From assembly GCA_020627985.1 (NCBI GenBank), contig JAHDFV010000001.1:12968-54955 (forward strand): DNA of 41,988 bases. Reading direction: 5' to 3'. Within the stretch, counting starts at the first letter, position 1. The number at the start of each line of letters is the position of its first letter. This DNA comes from Saprospiraceae bacterium. GTDB lineage: Bacteria; Bacteroidota; Bacteroidia; Chitinophagales; Saprospiraceae. The notes beneath the pieces were generated by a model. That model was given only the letters and a program-made list of their open reading frames with translations, was not told the origin of the DNA and searched no databases. Made by a program: the position numbers and the translations under genes. Positions 9,793 to 20,126 of this stretch are shown here, piece by piece.

Positions 9793-9826
9793 CGTACAAT
9801 GAATTGTGACTTAAGGCATAATATTT

Positions 9827-9855
9827 GATGATTAATTTTGATATCATCTTTTTTT
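9827..9855 (+). terminator. Weak terminator candidate after the DUF1573 gene
   Basis: GATGAT (9827-9832) can pair with ATCATC (9843-9848) and is followed by a run of seven T. The stem is only 6 bp, so strength is uncertain. Confidence 0.35.
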
Positions 9856-9965
9856 AGATGAATAAGTACCTGTTAATCATTGATTATGTCAATGCTGGCT
9901 TCCCAAAAGCTTAGTGAAAAAGCACATTTTTTGTATATTTGAATATAGTTGAACGAACCAAGGAG

Positions 9966-11459
9966 ATGCAAAAAACCATTTTTACCTTCACAGCATGGGT
10001 AACTATTATTTTGACTTGTAATATATTAATGGCTCAAAATAATACTTATGTACAAACGAGTTACACCCCCGTAAGTAACTCCTTTGGGCCTTATGATGCT
10101 TTGCCAAAATCTAAACCAGCATATAATGATGCTGAAATCAAAGAACGACTTTCTGAAATGCAAAGCGGTACAGTTAGACCTAAGCTAACGAATGGAGTTC
10201 GTTCTTTTATTAAGACGTATACCATTAGAAGACCCAACTCAACAGAAACATGGTTAGGGAGAACTTCGATGTATTTTCCAATATTTGAAGAATACTTAAA
10301 AAAATATAATCTTCCTTCAGATCTAAAATATTTACCCATTTTAGAATCAGCTTTAAATCCTAAAGCAGTATCTAAAGCTGGAGCAGTCGGCTTATGGCAA
10401 TTTATGCCTGCAACGGGCAGGGCTTATGGTCTAGAAATTAATGATGTTGTTGATGAAAGACAAGATCCACATAAATCTTCAGAAGCTGCAGCAAAATTTT
10501 TAAAAGATCTATATAAAAGATATGGCGATTGGGCATTAGCATTAGCTGCATATAATGCTGGACCAGGAAGAGTGAATAAAGCAATAAAAAGAGGGAAAAG
10601 TAAAAATTTCTGGACAGTTCAAAAATATTTACCGAAAGAAACAAGAAGTTATGTACCTGGCTATATTGCTGCCTCTTATATTGCTAATTATTATCAATAT
10701 CATGGTTTACAACCCATATATCCACAATATGAACTTCAAGTAACAGAAACATCTAAAGTATACGAACGAATTACATTTGATGAAATTTCTAGTCAATCAG
10801 GAACAACAATTGAAGTCATACAGAAATTAAATCCATCCTATAAAAGAGGTTTTATTCCAGGGAATATCGAAGGGAATTTTTTAATTCTTCCATATAAAGA
10901 TAGTAATCAATATGTGAGTAATAATATGGCACCAGATGCTCAATCAGTAAACTTACATGTATCTAATGAAAAAGAATTACCAGGATTAGTTTATAAAACA
11001 GTTCAAACAGAATATGTTGTTAGATCTGGTGATGATATTGTGATGGTAGCTAAAATGTTTAGTTGTAAACCTGAAAATATTAGAGCTTGGAATCAACTTA
11101 AAACGAATAGGTTAATGCCTGGACAAAGATTAATCTTTTTTGAAAGAGTTGCTTTTCACAAAAAACCTAAACACTTTGTTGCTTTGAGTCAATTAGAACG
11201 GATCAAAGCCAAATCAGTAAAACCTATTTATAAAGGGAAAACAAAATTAAAAAATAAAAGACCATCTCAAGGAAATAATAATGGGGCACAATCTGGCATG
11301 GATGATTTTATTTATTATTCCATAAGAAGAGGTGAATCTATTAGCGATATAGCAGATAAATTTGAAGGGATTAATATTGAAGATATCTTAGAAGACAATC
11401 ATATTAAATCAATTGGTCAAGTCAAATCGGGTAAAGTTTTGATGATAAGGAGGCTTTAA
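9966..11459 (+). CDS. MltD-like lytic murein transglycosylase with LysM domains
   Basis: The frame is open from a TTG at 9939, but the ATG at 9966 gives a clean signal peptide ([18 protein letters not shown]) and is preferred, giving 497 residues. A GH23/SLT domain follows: [20 protein letters not shown] carries the expected catalytic Glu, then [10 protein letters not shown] and [16 protein letters not shown]-terminal to this are one degenerate and two recognisable LysM repeats ([16 protein letters not shown] and [17 protein letters not shown]). It cleaves peptidoglycan glycan strands in the periplasm. The purine-rich AGGAG touches the ATG directly, so it is not a usable Shine-Dalgarno. Confidence 0.92.
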   Translation: MQKTIFTFTAWVTIILTCNILMAQNNTYVQTSYTPVSNSFGPYDALPKSKPAYNDAEIKERLSEMQSGTVRPKLTNGVRSFIKTYTIRRPNSTETWLGRTSMYFPIFEEYLKKYNLPSDLKYLPILESALNPKAVSKAGAVGLWQFMPATGRAYGLEINDVVDERQDPHKSSEAAAKFLKDLYKRYGDWALALAAYNAGPGRVNKAIKRGKSKNFWTVQKYLPKETRSYVPGYIAASYIANYYQYHGLQPIYPQYELQVTETSKVYERITFDEISSQSGTTIEVIQKLNPSYKRGFIPGNIEGNFLILPYKDSNQYVSNNMAPDAQSVNLHVSNEKELPGLVYKTVQTEYVVRSGDDIVMVAKMFSCKPENIRAWNQLKTNRLMPGQRLIFFERVAFHKKPKHFVALSQLERIKAKSVKPIYKGKTKLKNKRPSQGNNNGAQSGMDDFIYYSIRRGESISDIADKFEGINIEDILEDNHIKSIGQVKSGKVLMIRRL

Positions 11460-11493
11460 ATGACTTTGTCTCAATAATATCTATTAAAAGAAA

Positions 11494-11543
11494 AAAAATA
11501 AATAGTCTGATTTTCAAAATAGAAAGTCAGACTATTTATTTTT
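11494..11543 (+). terminator. Long terminator hairpin after the transglycosylase gene
   Basis: Two 22-nt arms (11494-11515 and 11522-11543) pair along their whole length with a single G-U pair, around a 6-nt loop. The A-rich 5' flank and T-rich 3' end make it usable in either direction. Confidence 0.8.
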
Positions 11544-11668
11544 AAGTGAAAAACAACAAAAAATACGATCTTCGCATCAATAAAGTAGTTGGGGCTAAGT
11601 TGAAAAAAGCTAGATGATAGTATTTAGTACCATTTCCTTAAATTGAGATTATAGAATTGAAAATAGAT

Positions 11669-12769
11669 ATGAAATATAAATCGAATCAATTAATACTATT
11701 ATTTTTCTTGATATTAGGCTATGCCTTTATAACAGGTTGTAATACCTCAGCTTTACAACCTGCGCCACAATCTTTTGGCTCATTAAATAGAATTGCAATT
11801 GTAGCAGATCAAAAAGTATGGGACGGACCTGTAGGAGATACCTTGCGATATTATTTAGCTGCAGCCTACCCTGTGTTACCTCAACCTGAACCCCTTTTTG
11901 ATCTTCAACATTTTACGATGAATGATATTGATGAAGATAATCATAGAAGAAGATTTAGATCTATGATATTTTTAGGAGATATAGATAATTCAAATTCACC
12001 CACAGCATCTTTTATTAAAAGTGCTTTGGGAGATGAAAATGTTTTGAAATTAAAAGAATTAGAAGAAAAAGCAGAAGTCAAAATATCTGAAAACAGATGG
12101 TCAAATAATCAGAAAGTTCTATTTATTTATTCATTAGGAGAAAAAGGATTAATCGAAAAGATTAGAGATAGAAGTGCTTCTATTGCGAATTTAGTTCATA
12201 AGAGTGATAATGGAATGCTTGACGCAAGAACATTTATTAGTGGTAGAAGTACAAGCCTTATGAAGTTAATTCGAGAATCTTTTGACATCAATATGCAGAT
12301 TCCTGGTGATTATATTTTGGCACATCATGATAAAGAAAAGAATTTCTTATGGATGCGAAAATTTGATAAGAATACGCACAATAATATCTTAGTTCATAAA
12401 ATTCCTTATAAGAATACAGATCAGTTAAAACCAGAAAATATTAAAAGTTTAAGAGATTCAATTGGTAAATGGTATGTGGAATCTGGTCAAGTAGATGGTT
12501 CTTATATGAGAGTCAATGATATTGATTTATCACTTTATTTAGAAAATAAACCCATTGATGAAAAATTCTCTGTACAAATGAAAGGCATTTGGGAAATGAA
12601 TGATATTGGAGACATGATGGGAGGACCTTTTGTTTCTTACGTTATTCATGATGCGATTGATAATGAATTAATATTTTTAGATGGTTTTGTTTATGCTCCT
12701 GGGAAGAAAAAGAGAGATATCATGCAAGGAGTTGAATTAATATTAGCAAAAACTAGAGTAGGGGAATAA
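11669..12769 (+). CDS. DUF4837 family lipoprotein
   Basis: From ATG 11669 the product is 366 residues, with a signal peptide and lipobox FITGC. A TTG at 11657 would add four residues and cannot be excluded, since TTG-AAA starts recur here. The mature part matches the Bacteroidota-specific DUF4837 family: an N-terminal NRIAIVADQKVWDGPVGDTL, a VLPQPEPLFDLQHF stretch, and the C-terminal half around RDSIGKWYVESGQVDGSYM. The family is of unknown function; the lipobox places it at the cell envelope. It is probably a single-gene unit, with a terminator upstream and the sigma gene about 80 bases downstream. Confidence 0.87.
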   Translation: MKYKSNQLILLFFLILGYAFITGCNTSALQPAPQSFGSLNRIAIVADQKVWDGPVGDTLRYYLAAAYPVLPQPEPLFDLQHFTMNDIDEDNHRRRFRSMIFLGDIDNSNSPTASFIKSALGDENVLKLKELEEKAEVKISENRWSNNQKVLFIYSLGEKGLIEKIRDRSASIANLVHKSDNGMLDARTFISGRSTSLMKLIRESFDINMQIPGDYILAHHDKEKNFLWMRKFDKNTHNNILVHKIPYKNTDQLKPENIKSLRDSIGKWYVESGQVDGSYMRVNDIDLSLYLENKPIDEKFSVQMKGIWEMNDIGDMMGGPFVSYVIHDAIDNELIFLDGFVYAPGKKKRDIMQGVELILAKTRVGE

Positions 12770-12846
12770 CGATCATTACTTTTAGGCTTAATATTTTATT
12801 ATCTTGTTCTCAGGATAAATAATTAAATAGGATTACAATCCCTTAA

Positions 12847-13455
12847 ATGCCTTTTTTTTCTAAGAAAAATAATATGGCCGCTTTATCAGATGAAGAACTA
12901 ATTCAACAATTTTCTTCTACAAAAGATATGGCTTTTTTTGGTGAATTATATCAAAGATATAATCACTTGGTTTATGGTGTTTGTTTAAAATATATCAAAA
13001 ATAAAGAAGAGTGTAGAGATATAACGATGAATATTTTTGAAGATTTAATTCATAAAATTCCGAAACAAAAAGAAATTAGATCTTTTAATTTTTGGATATA
13101 TAGTGTTGCAAAAAATGAATGTATTTCCTTTTTGAGGAAAACGAAAAAAAATCCAACTTCCGCTCTCGATGAAAATTTTTTAGAAAATAATCATGATTTT
13201 TATATGGAAAATGAAGTAATATTGACTCTATATAATAAAGAAGGATCTAAAAGTAAAGAAGAAACAGTACAAGAAGCGGTTAATCAATTAAGTACAGCTC
13301 AAAAAGAATGTATTAAAGCGTTTTATTTAGAAAAACAATCGTACAAACAAATTGCTGATAAATTGAATCTACCCTTGGTAAAAGTCAAGAGCCATATTCA
13401 AAATGGAAAAAGGAATCTGAAAACAATTTTATTGGACTTAAAATCAAGAGTATAA
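12847..13455 (+). CDS. RNA polymerase sigma factor, sigma-70 family (ECF-like)
   Basis: The 202-residue protein has a region-2 domain (about residues 14-100: DEELIQQF ... FGELYQRYNHLVYGVCLKYI ... FWIYSVAKNECISFLRK). Region 4 is at about residues 145-195, with the helix-turn-helix SYKQIADKLNLPLVKVKSHI. There is no region 3, as in ECF sigma factors. It directs RNA polymerase to a specific promoter set. The next gene starts 4 bases after its stop and encodes a membrane protein that may control it. Confidence 0.9.
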   Translation: MPFFSKKNNMAALSDEELIQQFSSTKDMAFFGELYQRYNHLVYGVCLKYIKNKEECRDITMNIFEDLIHKIPKQKEIRSFNFWIYSVAKNECISFLRKTKKNPTSALDENFLENNHDFYMENEVILTLYNKEGSKSKEETVQEAVNQLSTAQKECIKAFYLEKQSYKQIADKLNLPLVKVKSHIQNGKRNLKTILLDLKSRV

Positions 13456-13459
13456 CCTT

Positions 13460-14230
13460 ATGTGGAATCTTAAAAACATATTTGGGAATAGAAATAATTT
13501 ATCAAAAAAAGATATAAAATCTTATTTGAATGATGAACTAACGGATCAGCAAAAACAAGAAGTTGAAGAAATTGCGAATGCTTCTCCTTTAAATTCAGAT
13601 GCATTGGATGGCTTTGAACAAGCTGGTGCAAAAAGTATAAATGGAGTACCAAGTTTTGATGACTTTTTGAAGGATAGAAAAATAGATTCTACAACAAGCT
13701 CTGTTCGTAAAATTTCTCCATTCATCAATAAAATTGCTGCTGTTTTAATAGGGGTAGTGTCAGTATCTGCCTTGTTCTTGTATTGGAATGAAAATAAATC
13801 CGAACGTACTTTTGCAGAAGAATTTGAAACCTATGAAGATCCTAAAATGTTTGCGCTCAGAGATGGAACTTCAAATCAAAATACAAATGCTACATTACAA
13901 AAAGCTACGACTTATTATTTAGAAGAAGATTACAAAAATGCAATAGTTTATTTTGAAACATTCCAAAAAGAAAATAAAGAAGATATTCAAAGTTCTTTTT
14001 ATTTAGGAGTTTCGCATTTACAAGAAAAAAATACTAAAAAAGCAATTCCTTATTTATCTATTGTAGCGGGTCAAGATTCAGAATATAAAGATGCTGCCCA
14101 ATGGTTTTTAGCTTTGGCTCATGTTAAGATGAAAAACGAAATAGAAGCGAAAATGATTTTAGAAAAAATACAAAAAAATGCTTCATCTTTTTATAGTGAA
14201 AAAGCTAAAGAATTATTAGAACGACTTTAA
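13460..14230 (+). CDS. Membrane protein with TPR repeats, sigma-factor partner
   Basis: The 256-residue protein has a cytoplasmic-looking N-terminal segment (about 1-85), one transmembrane helix (about 88-108, IAAVLIGVVSVSALFLYW), and a C-terminal part with TPR-like helices (ATTYYLEEDYKNAIVYFETF; SSFYLGVSHLQEKNTKKAIPYL). The N-terminal segment with SYLNDELTDQQKQEVEEIA resembles the start of anti-sigma regulators but lacks a zinc-binding HxxxCxxC. The 4-base spacing to the sigma gene implies co-expression. An anti-sigma or sensor role is inference. Its 3' end overlaps the convergent GSCFA gene by 15 bases. Confidence 0.7.
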   Translation: MWNLKNIFGNRNNLSKKDIKSYLNDELTDQQKQEVEEIANASPLNSDALDGFEQAGAKSINGVPSFDDFLKDRKIDSTTSSVRKISPFINKIAAVLIGVVSVSALFLYWNENKSERTFAEEFETYEDPKMFALRDGTSNQNTNATLQKATTYYLEEDYKNAIVYFETFQKENKEDIQSSFYLGVSHLQEKNTKKAIPYLSIVAGQDSEYKDAAQWFLALAHVKMKNEIEAKMILEKIQKNASSFYSEKAKELLERL

Positions 14231-15199
14231 TTTTTCTTCAAAGTGATGAATCTCTTTATTAAAATCTACAGGTAAATGTTTCATTATGTTTTTAGATTTT
14301 TCTATTTGACGTTCTAAAAAAGATTGATGAGATTTACTCCCTTTATGTAATATCTTATGTTGAAATCCTTGAGCAATTTTTAAAACGTCTTTATAATTTC
14401 GATTCGTTTTTTCTGAAAAAAAAACAGCTCTAAATTTTTCCCAAATATATTCAATAGCACTTTCGTTTGGATGAATTAAATCAGAATTGTAAAAGCGATA
14501 GTCCCTTAATTCATCCATTTGTATTTCATAAGAAGGGAAATAATATACATGGTCAAAAGCATCACATAATTGCTCTGTTGCTAATAATAAAATAGATTTA
14601 CTTCTTTTATTTTCTAATAATCCATCTTTTATATGACGTACGGGGCTTACAGTGAAAATGATTTTCAATTCAGAATTAAAAGATTGTAATCGTTGAATAG
14701 TGTTAGAGAATCGTTGAAAAATTTCTGCTTGAGTTATTCTGATTTTTTGAAAAGAATTTTGTTGAACTTTATGGCAATTTGCTACATATTGATTCGTTTT
14801 TTTTTCTTGATAAACAAATGAAGTCCCCAATGTAATAATTAAATAATTAGACGCTTTGAGAAATAGAGAAGCAGAAGAAAAAGAATGATTTATTTGATGT
14901 AAGCAAAAATCTTTGTCAGGGTGAGAAAAACAACTATGATGCATCCAACTTTGCCATATATCATTGTGAGAAAATAATTCTTCTTCAAGAAAAGAATTGT
15001 TTTGAATTAATCGATTAATACCTTCACAAATTGAAATGGGATTAAATAATATTCCAAATGGATTAATACTCGTCTTGAATTTTCCGTTAAAAAATTTTTG
15101 ACCTATATTTTCTGCAAAGCAAGAACCAATAGAAAACAATTGATCAGTATATTCTATTTTAAAAGGAGAATTAAATTCTATTTCAGTCATTAATTTCAT
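14216..15199 (-). CDS. GSCFA domain protein
   Basis: The 327-residue product carries the family's name motif, FSIGSCFAENIG, at about residues 23-34. Further family segments are LIITLGTSFVYQ, IFTVSPVRHIKDG and the late DLIHPNESAIEYIWEKF, which places Ser, Asp and His in an SGNH-hydrolase-like arrangement. GSCFA proteins are putative esterases or lipases with no settled substrate. The start overlaps the birA stop in an ATGA arrangement, indicating translational coupling. Confidence 0.88.
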   Translation of the reverse strand: MKLMTEIEFNSPFKIEYTDQLFSIGSCFAENIGQKFFNGKFKTSINPFGILFNPISICEGINRLIQNNSFLEEELFSHNDIWQSWMHHSCFSHPDKDFCLHQINHSFSSASLFLKASNYLIITLGTSFVYQEKKTNQYVANCHKVQQNSFQKIRITQAEIFQRFSNTIQRLQSFNSELKIIFTVSPVRHIKDGLLENKRSKSILLLATEQLCDAFDHVYYFPSYEIQMDELRDYRFYNSDLIHPNESAIEYIWEKFRAVFFSEKTNRNYKDVLKIAQGFQHKILHKGSKSHQSFLERQIEKSKNIMKHLPVDFNKEIHHFEEKLKSF

Positions 15200-15954
15200 A
15201 AAAAAGAAATTTCTTTAAAATAAAAAGTATGAATTTTTTCTTGGTATTCCATTAATAGTTCGCCTGTCTTTTTCACTCCTTTAATTATTCCCTTGAATTC
15301 TTCTCCGTTTGTATTCTGATAAGAACACAAAACATCTTTTTGAAATAAAAAATCAAGATATTCTTGATGTATTACACCTTGCTTATTAGCAAGAAGCATG
15401 AGGTATTTTTTTTCTATACAAGAGCATAGAATTTGTAGCAATTTTTTTAATTCAAAATATTCTTGTTCTAAAACAATCGAGGTGGGATTTCCTATGCCTT
15501 CAGGAAATTCATTTTGATTTACATTAAGTCCAATACCAATGATGCTATGAGAAATATTTTTACCTGAAATAGAGTTTTGAATTAATACACCCGCAATTTT
15601 TTTACCCGCAATTAAAATATCATTTGGCCATTTTATAGAAACATGATTTAACCCGATTTCTAATAAAGCATCTTTAATTCCTAAGGAAACGACTTGGTTG
15701 AGTATAAACTGTTCTTTGGGTAAAATTATTTTCGGATAAAGAATTAAACTAAAAGTTAGATTTTTATATCGATCACTTTCCCAAGCATTCCCCATTTGAC
15801 CTCGACCCAAAGTTTGCTGTTCGGTATACACAATAGTACCTTCAGCTAACTTGTTTTTTTTGAGTAATCTTTCCGCTTCACTGTTCGTAGAATCCAAAAT
15901 ATCGTACTCTTTAAGAACTTTCCCTATAAATAATGTGTTATATCGAGCATCCAT
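15196..15954 (-). CDS. birA: Biotin--[acetyl-CoA-carboxylase] ligase
   Basis: BirA makes biotinyl-5'-AMP and transfers biotin to carboxyl carrier protein. The 252-residue protein shows LDSTNSEAERLL, the ligase signature GRGQMGNAWES and KWPNDIL with the downstream KKIAGVLIQ. It lacks the N-terminal helix-turn-helix of bifunctional BirA, so it is a class I enzyme without repressor function. It is divergent from rsfS (42-base gap); the birA/rsfS/ftsH arrangement is, to my knowledge, common in Bacteroidota. Confidence 0.93.
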   Translation of the reverse strand: MDARYNTLFIGKVLKEYDILDSTNSEAERLLKKNKLAEGTIVYTEQQTLGRGQMGNAWESDRYKNLTFSLILYPKIILPKEQFILNQVVSLGIKDALLEIGLNHVSIKWPNDILIAGKKIAGVLIQNSISGKNISHSIIGIGLNVNQNEFPEGIGNPTSIVLEQEYFELKKLLQILCSCIEKKYLMLLANKQGVIHQEYLDFLFQKDVLCSYQNTNGEEFKGIIKGVKKTGELLMEYQEKIHTFYFKEISFL

Positions 15955-15996
15955 TGATGGAAATACTTATTTTTAGTGTTGATTTCAAAATGAACA

Positions 15997-16443
15997 ATGA
16001 TAAACCATTGTAGAAATAGAACAAACTTAATTAAATTAAATACAGAATATCAATTGAGTATAGATAAAAAAGTTGAACAAGAAACATTTAGTATTGATGA
16101 ATTGAATGCATTAATAATAGATAGCATACAAGATATTAAGGGAAAAAACATCCTAAAATTAGATTTGAGGCATTTGGAAGATGCACCTACAGATTTTTTT
16201 ATTATTTGCGAAGGTGAATCAACGGTACAAGTCAAATCTATTGCAGATAATGTATATGGTCGTTTAAAAAGAGAAGCAGATAATTTACCAAACAACTTTG
16301 AAGGAGCTGGAGAATCAAGATGGGTATTAGTAGATTACTTCAATACAGTAGTGCATGTATTTTACCCAGAAGCTCGAGAATTTTATCAATTAGAACAATT
16401 ATGGAGTGATGCAATCATTACCGAATATGATAATTTAGATTAA
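15997..16443 (+). CDS. rsfS: Ribosomal silencing factor RsfS
   Basis: RsfS binds ribosomal protein uL14 and blocks subunit joining when nutrients are scarce. The core (about residues 30-145) has the family pattern: LNALIIDSIQDIKGKNI, LDLRHLEDAPTDFFIICEG, AGESRWVLVDYFNTVVHVF and the REFYQLEQLWSDA end. The frame as called is 148 residues, with about 20 more N-terminal residues than most family members. A TTG at 16054 would give a more typical length, so the start is uncertain. Confidence 0.9.
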   Translation: MINHCRNRTNLIKLNTEYQLSIDKKVEQETFSIDELNALIIDSIQDIKGKNILKLDLRHLEDAPTDFFIICEGESTVQVKSIADNVYGRLKREADNLPNNFEGAGESRWVLVDYFNTVVHVFYPEAREFYQLEQLWSDAIITEYDNLD

Positions 16444-16533
16444 AATTCTTTGTGTTTAAAGATAACCATATGAACTTTTCAATCGTTACTATGGTATAAC
16501 TTAAGAGAAAAAATTGTTTAGATAAAAAACTCG

Positions 16534-18537
16534 ATGGATACAGAAGACAAAAATAACGGGAATAATATACCAAAAAACCCTTTTGGTAATATCAATCCAT
16601 ATTGGATATACGCAGTTATTGCTATTGTTTTATTGTTGCTCAACTTTTACTTAATGAGTGATACCACCAATAGTAAGATTTCATTTGACCGTTTCAAAGA
16701 AATAGCTAGATCAGGTGATGTTGATAATATTTTAATTATCGACAATCAATCATTTGTTGAAGTTTATCTGAAAAAGGAAAGTCTGGAAAATAAACCAGAT
16801 GCTTTTAAAGACGCTGCTAAAAATAGATTAGGACTTTCGCCGCATTATACATTTAAAACTGGGCCAATTGAATCTTTTATGGATGATATAAAAGATTTAA
16901 GAAATGAATTGCCTGAAAATAAAATGTTTAAATTAGAACATGATCCGAGGCATAATTGGTTAGGTTCTCTGCTGGGATGGATCTTGCCTTTCGCATTAAT
17001 AATTTTGCTTTGGATTTATATAATGAAGCGGGTAAGCACTGGAGGAAGTGGTCCAGGCTCTCAAATCTTTAACATTGGTAAATCAAAAGCAACCTTACAA
17101 AGTGGATCTAAGGTAGATGTAACTTTTGCAGATGTAGCTGGTTTAGATGAAGCGAAAGAAGAAGTAATGGAAGTCGTTGACTTCTTAAAGAATAAAGATA
17201 AATATATCGCTCTCGGTGGTAAAATACCTAAAGGAGTTCTTTTAGTTGGCCCTCCAGGAACAGGTAAAACCCTATTAGCAAAAGCAGTTGCAGGTGAAGC
17301 TGAAGTACCTTTCTTTTCCTTGTCAGGATCTGATTTTGTAGAAATGTTTGTAGGTGTAGGTGCTTCTAGAGTACGAGATTTATTTAAAACAGCAAGAGAA
17401 AAAGCGCCTTGTATCATTTTTATTGATGAAATTGATGCGATTGGTCGATCAAGAGGTCGTTCTAATTTTTCTGGAAATGATGAAAGAGAAAACACCTTAA
17501 ATCAATTACTCGTTGAGATGGACGGTTTTGGTACAGACAAAGGAGTTATTTTGATGGGGGCTACCAACCGGTCTGATGTTTTAGATAGTGCTTTAATGCG
17601 TCCAGGTCGTTTTGATCGTCAGATTGGTATCGGTCGTCCTGACTTAAAAGGAAGAGAGGCTATTTTTAAAGTACACCTTAGAAATATCAAAATTGATAAA
17701 GAAGATGTAAAGCCAGAAGCATTAGCAGAAATGACACCTGGCTTTGCTGGAGCAGATATCGCCAATGTTTGTAATGAAGCAGCTTTGGTGGCTGCTAGAA
17801 GAAATAAGAGCTCAGTTCAAATGGATGATTTCAATTATGCATTAGATAGGGTTATTGGTGGTTTAGAAAAGAAGAGTAAAGTCATCTTACCAGATGAAAA
17901 GAAAGTAATTGCTTATCATGAAGCAGGTCATGCAATTTGTGGTTGGTTTTTAGAGCATGCTTCTCCTTTGGTTAAAGTAACGATCGTTCCTAGAGGAATT
18001 GGAACCTTAGGCTATGCTCAATATTTGCCAAAAGAACAATATTTGACTACTACAGAGCAATTGCAAGATAGAATGTGTATGACTTTAGGAGGTCGTGCAG
18101 CTGAATCTGTTTTCTTTGGTAAAATATCAACGGGAGCTCAGAATGACTTAGATCAAGTTACCAAAATGGCATACGGTATGGTAGCTGTTTATGGTATGAA
18201 TGAAAAAGTAGGTAATGTATCTTTCCATGATATGCAAAATCAAAACCAATTTGCTAAACCTTATTCTGATGAGACAGCCAGTCTGATTGATGATGAGGTT
18301 CGTAAAATGATTGATGATCAATATGAAAGGGCAAAGCAATTGTTGAAAGATAAACGCAAAGAAGTTGTTGCTTTAGCTGAAAAGTTATTAGAAAAAGAAG
18401 TACTGTTAAAATCTGATGTTGTTAAACTAATTGGATTAAGACCTTCTGATGCTAAAAAAGCAAAAGAGAATAATATCATTGAAGATATTAAAGAAGACAG
18501 TAAGCTAGACGAGGATAAAAAAGAAGATATTAGCTAG
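16534..18537 (+). CDS. ftsH: ATP-dependent zinc metalloprotease FtsH
   Basis: FtsH is a membrane-anchored AAA+ protease degrading membrane and short-lived cytosolic proteins. The 667-residue protein has two transmembrane helices (about 24-42 and 147-167) around a periplasmic domain. The AAA domain carries Walker A GPPGTGKT (239-246), Walker [10 protein letters not shown], the pore motif FVEMFVG and an SRH. The M41 domain carries the zinc site HEAGH (462-466). The C-terminal tail is acidic and Lys-rich. It lies about 90 bases after rsfS and is followed by a strong terminator. Confidence 0.97.
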   Translation: MDTEDKNNGNNIPKNPFGNINPYWIYAVIAIVLLLLNFYLMSDTTNSKISFDRFKEIARSGDVDNILIIDNQSFVEVYLKKESLENKPDAFKDAAKNRLGLSPHYTFKTGPIESFMDDIKDLRNELPENKMFKLEHDPRHNWLGSLLGWILPFALIILLWIYIMKRVSTGGSGPGSQIFNIGKSKATLQSGSKVDVTFADVAGLDEAKEEVMEVVDFLKNKDKYIALGGKIPKGVLLVGPPGTGKTLLAKAVAGEAEVPFFSLSGSDFVEMFVGVGASRVRDLFKTAREKAPCIIFIDEIDAIGRSRGRSNFSGNDERENTLNQLLVEMDGFGTDKGVILMGATNRSDVLDSALMRPGRFDRQIGIGRPDLKGREAIFKVHLRNIKIDKEDVKPEALAEMTPGFAGADIANVCNEAALVAARRNKSSVQMDDFNYALDRVIGGLEKKSKVILPDEKKVIAYHEAGHAICGWFLEHASPLVKVTIVPRGIGTLGYAQYLPKEQYLTTTEQLQDRMCMTLGGRAAESVFFGKISTGAQNDLDQVTKMAYGMVAVYGMNEKVGNVSFHDMQNQNQFAKPYSDETASLIDDEVRKMIDDQYERAKQLLKDKRKEVVALAEKLLEKEVLLKSDVVKLIGLRPSDAKKAKENNIIEDIKEDSKLDEDKKEDIS

Positions 18538-18559
18538 AAATTTTCAATAGAATAAAATG

Positions 18560-18590
18560 AAAAGGCAGTGGTTTTACACTGCCTTTTATA
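18560..18590 (+). terminator. Terminator of ftsH
   Basis: An 11-bp perfect stem, AAAAGGCAGTG (18560-18570) with CACTGCCTTTT (18577-18587), a 6-nt loop and a T-rich 3' flank, lies 22 bases after the ftsH stop. Confidence 0.85.
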
Positions 18591-18615
18591 TTTCTTATTT
18601 TTAGAATGAATGAGA

Positions 18616-18655
18616 ATAAAAAAAGCCGCTTCAACACATATATTGAAGCGGCTTT
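18616..18655 (-). terminator. Terminator of ahcY
   Basis: A 13-bp perfect stem (18622-18634 with 18643-18655) has an 8-nt loop. On the minus strand it is followed by a T-run. It sits just past the ahcY stop and faces the ftsH terminator. Confidence 0.85.
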
Positions 18656-18676
18656 AATTATATCGAATCTTTCAGA

Positions 18677-19987
18677 TTAATATCTGTAATATTCTGGTTT
18701 GTAAGGTCCTTTAACTTCAACTCCAATATAGCTGGCTTGATCAGAAGATAACTCTTCTAATTCAACACCAATTTTAGCTAAGTGTAAACGAGCAACCTCT
18801 TCATCTAAATGTTTAGGCAACATGTAAACATCATTTTTATAATTTGAAGTATTATTCCAAAGTTCCATTTGAGCTAATGTCTGATTGGTAAAAGAATTAG
18901 ACATTACAAATGATGGATGACCTGTAGCACAACCTAAGTTCACTAAACGGCCTTCAGCTAAAATTAATACATCAGAACCATCAATAGTATACTTATCTAC
19001 TTGAGGCTTAATTTCAACCTTAGTAGAACCATATTTACCATTTAACCAAGCCATATCGATTTCATTATCGAAGTGACCAATGTTACAAACGATAGTTTTA
19101 TCTTTCATAGCTCTGAAATGCTTCTCCGTTAAGATGTCCTTATTGCCAGTAGCAGTAACAATAATGTTTGCATCTTTAATAGCATTCTCCATTTTCTTAA
19201 CAGCGAAACCATCCATTGCAGCTTGTAAAGCACAAATTGGATCGATTTCAGTAACAATTACTCTACATCCTGCACCCTTTAAAGAAGCAGCAGAACCTTT
19301 ACCAACATCACCATAACCAGCTACAACGGCAACTTTACCTGCCATCATAACATCTGTTGCTCTACGAATCGCATCTACACAAGATTCTTTACAACCGTAT
19401 TTATTATCAAATTTTGACTTTGTTACCGAGTCATTGATATTAATAGCTGGAATAGGAAGTGTACCATTTTTTACACGCTCATATAGTCTATGAACACCAG
19501 TAGTTGTTTCTTCACTAATTCCTTTGATATCCTTAGTTAATTCTGGAAAACGATCTAAAACCATATTCGTTAAATCACCACCATCATCTAAGATCATGTT
19601 TAAGGCTTTACCTCCTTCAAAAGCAAATAACGTTTGCTCAATACACCAATCAAACTCCTCTTCATTCATCCCTTTCCAAGCATAAACAGGAATGCCAGCA
19701 GCAGCAATTGCAGCAGCAGCATGATCTTGTGTTGAGAATATATTGCAAGAAGACCAAGTTACCTCAGCACCTAAGGCCGTAAGTGTTTCTATTAAAACAG
19801 CAGTTTGGATGGTCATGTGTAAACAACCAGCTATTCTAGCTCCTGCTAATGGTTTAGTGTCTCCATATCTTTCACGAAGAGACATTAATCCAGGCATTTC
19901 AGCTTCGGCTAATTCCATTTCTTTACGTCCCCAATCTGCTAAGGAGATGTCTTTCACTTTGTATTTCAAATCGGATGCAGTTTGCAT
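18677..19987 (-). CDS. ahcY: Adenosylhomocysteinase
   Basis: AhcY hydrolyses S-adenosylhomocysteine to homocysteine and adenosine, relieving inhibition of methyltransferases. ATG 19987 gives 436 residues ([20 protein letters not shown]); a TTG two codons upstream (19993) is in frame but less likely. Visible family marks are [36 protein letters not shown], the NAD-binding [17 protein letters not shown] and the C-terminal KPEYYRY. Length is close to the common bacterial form. A TATCTTTG box lies about 48 bases upstream of the start. Confidence 0.96.
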   Translation of the reverse strand: MQTASDLKYKVKDISLADWGRKEMELAEAEMPGLMSLRERYGDTKPLAGARIAGCLHMTIQTAVLIETLTALGAEVTWSSCNIFSTQDHAAAAIAAAGIPVYAWKGMNEEEFDWCIEQTLFAFEGGKALNMILDDGGDLTNMVLDRFPELTKDIKGISEETTTGVHRLYERVKNGTLPIPAININDSVTKSKFDNKYGCKESCVDAIRRATDVMMAGKVAVVAGYGDVGKGSAASLKGAGCRVIVTEIDPICALQAAMDGFAVKKMENAIKDANIIVTATGNKDILTEKHFRAMKDKTIVCNIGHFDNEIDMAWLNGKYGSTKVEIKPQVDKYTIDGSDVLILAEGRLVNLGCATGHPSFVMSNSFTNQTLAQMELWNNTSNYKNDVYMLPKHLDEEVARLHLAKIGVELEELSSDQASYIGVEVKGPYKPEYYRY

Positions 19988-20034
19988 TATCAAAAGTTTT
20001 AGTATTTAATAAACTAAGATTTATAAATCGGCTG

Positions 20035-20042
20035 CAAAGATA
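20035..20042 (-). promoter_or_regulatory. -7 promoter box upstream of ahcY
   Basis: Read on the minus strand, the sequence is TATCTTTG, an exact TAnnTTTG match, about 48 nt before the ATG. No convincing TTG -33 element is at the expected distance. Confidence 0.4.
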
Positions 20043-20126
20043 CGGTTATCTTTTTAAAAAATCTATGACCTACAAGAGTTTAAGATTTAAACTATGAAAT
20101 GAATTAAAATATTGATAAGTAATGGG

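Noticed and set aside
9961-9965. AGGAG as a Shine-Dalgarno site for the transglycosylase
   Set aside because: It touches the ATG with no spacer, so it cannot pair with the ribosome in the usual geometry.
17061-17495. 144-codon minus-strand frame inside ftsH
   Set aside because: It is the complement of the conserved AAA domain; composition follows the sense codons.
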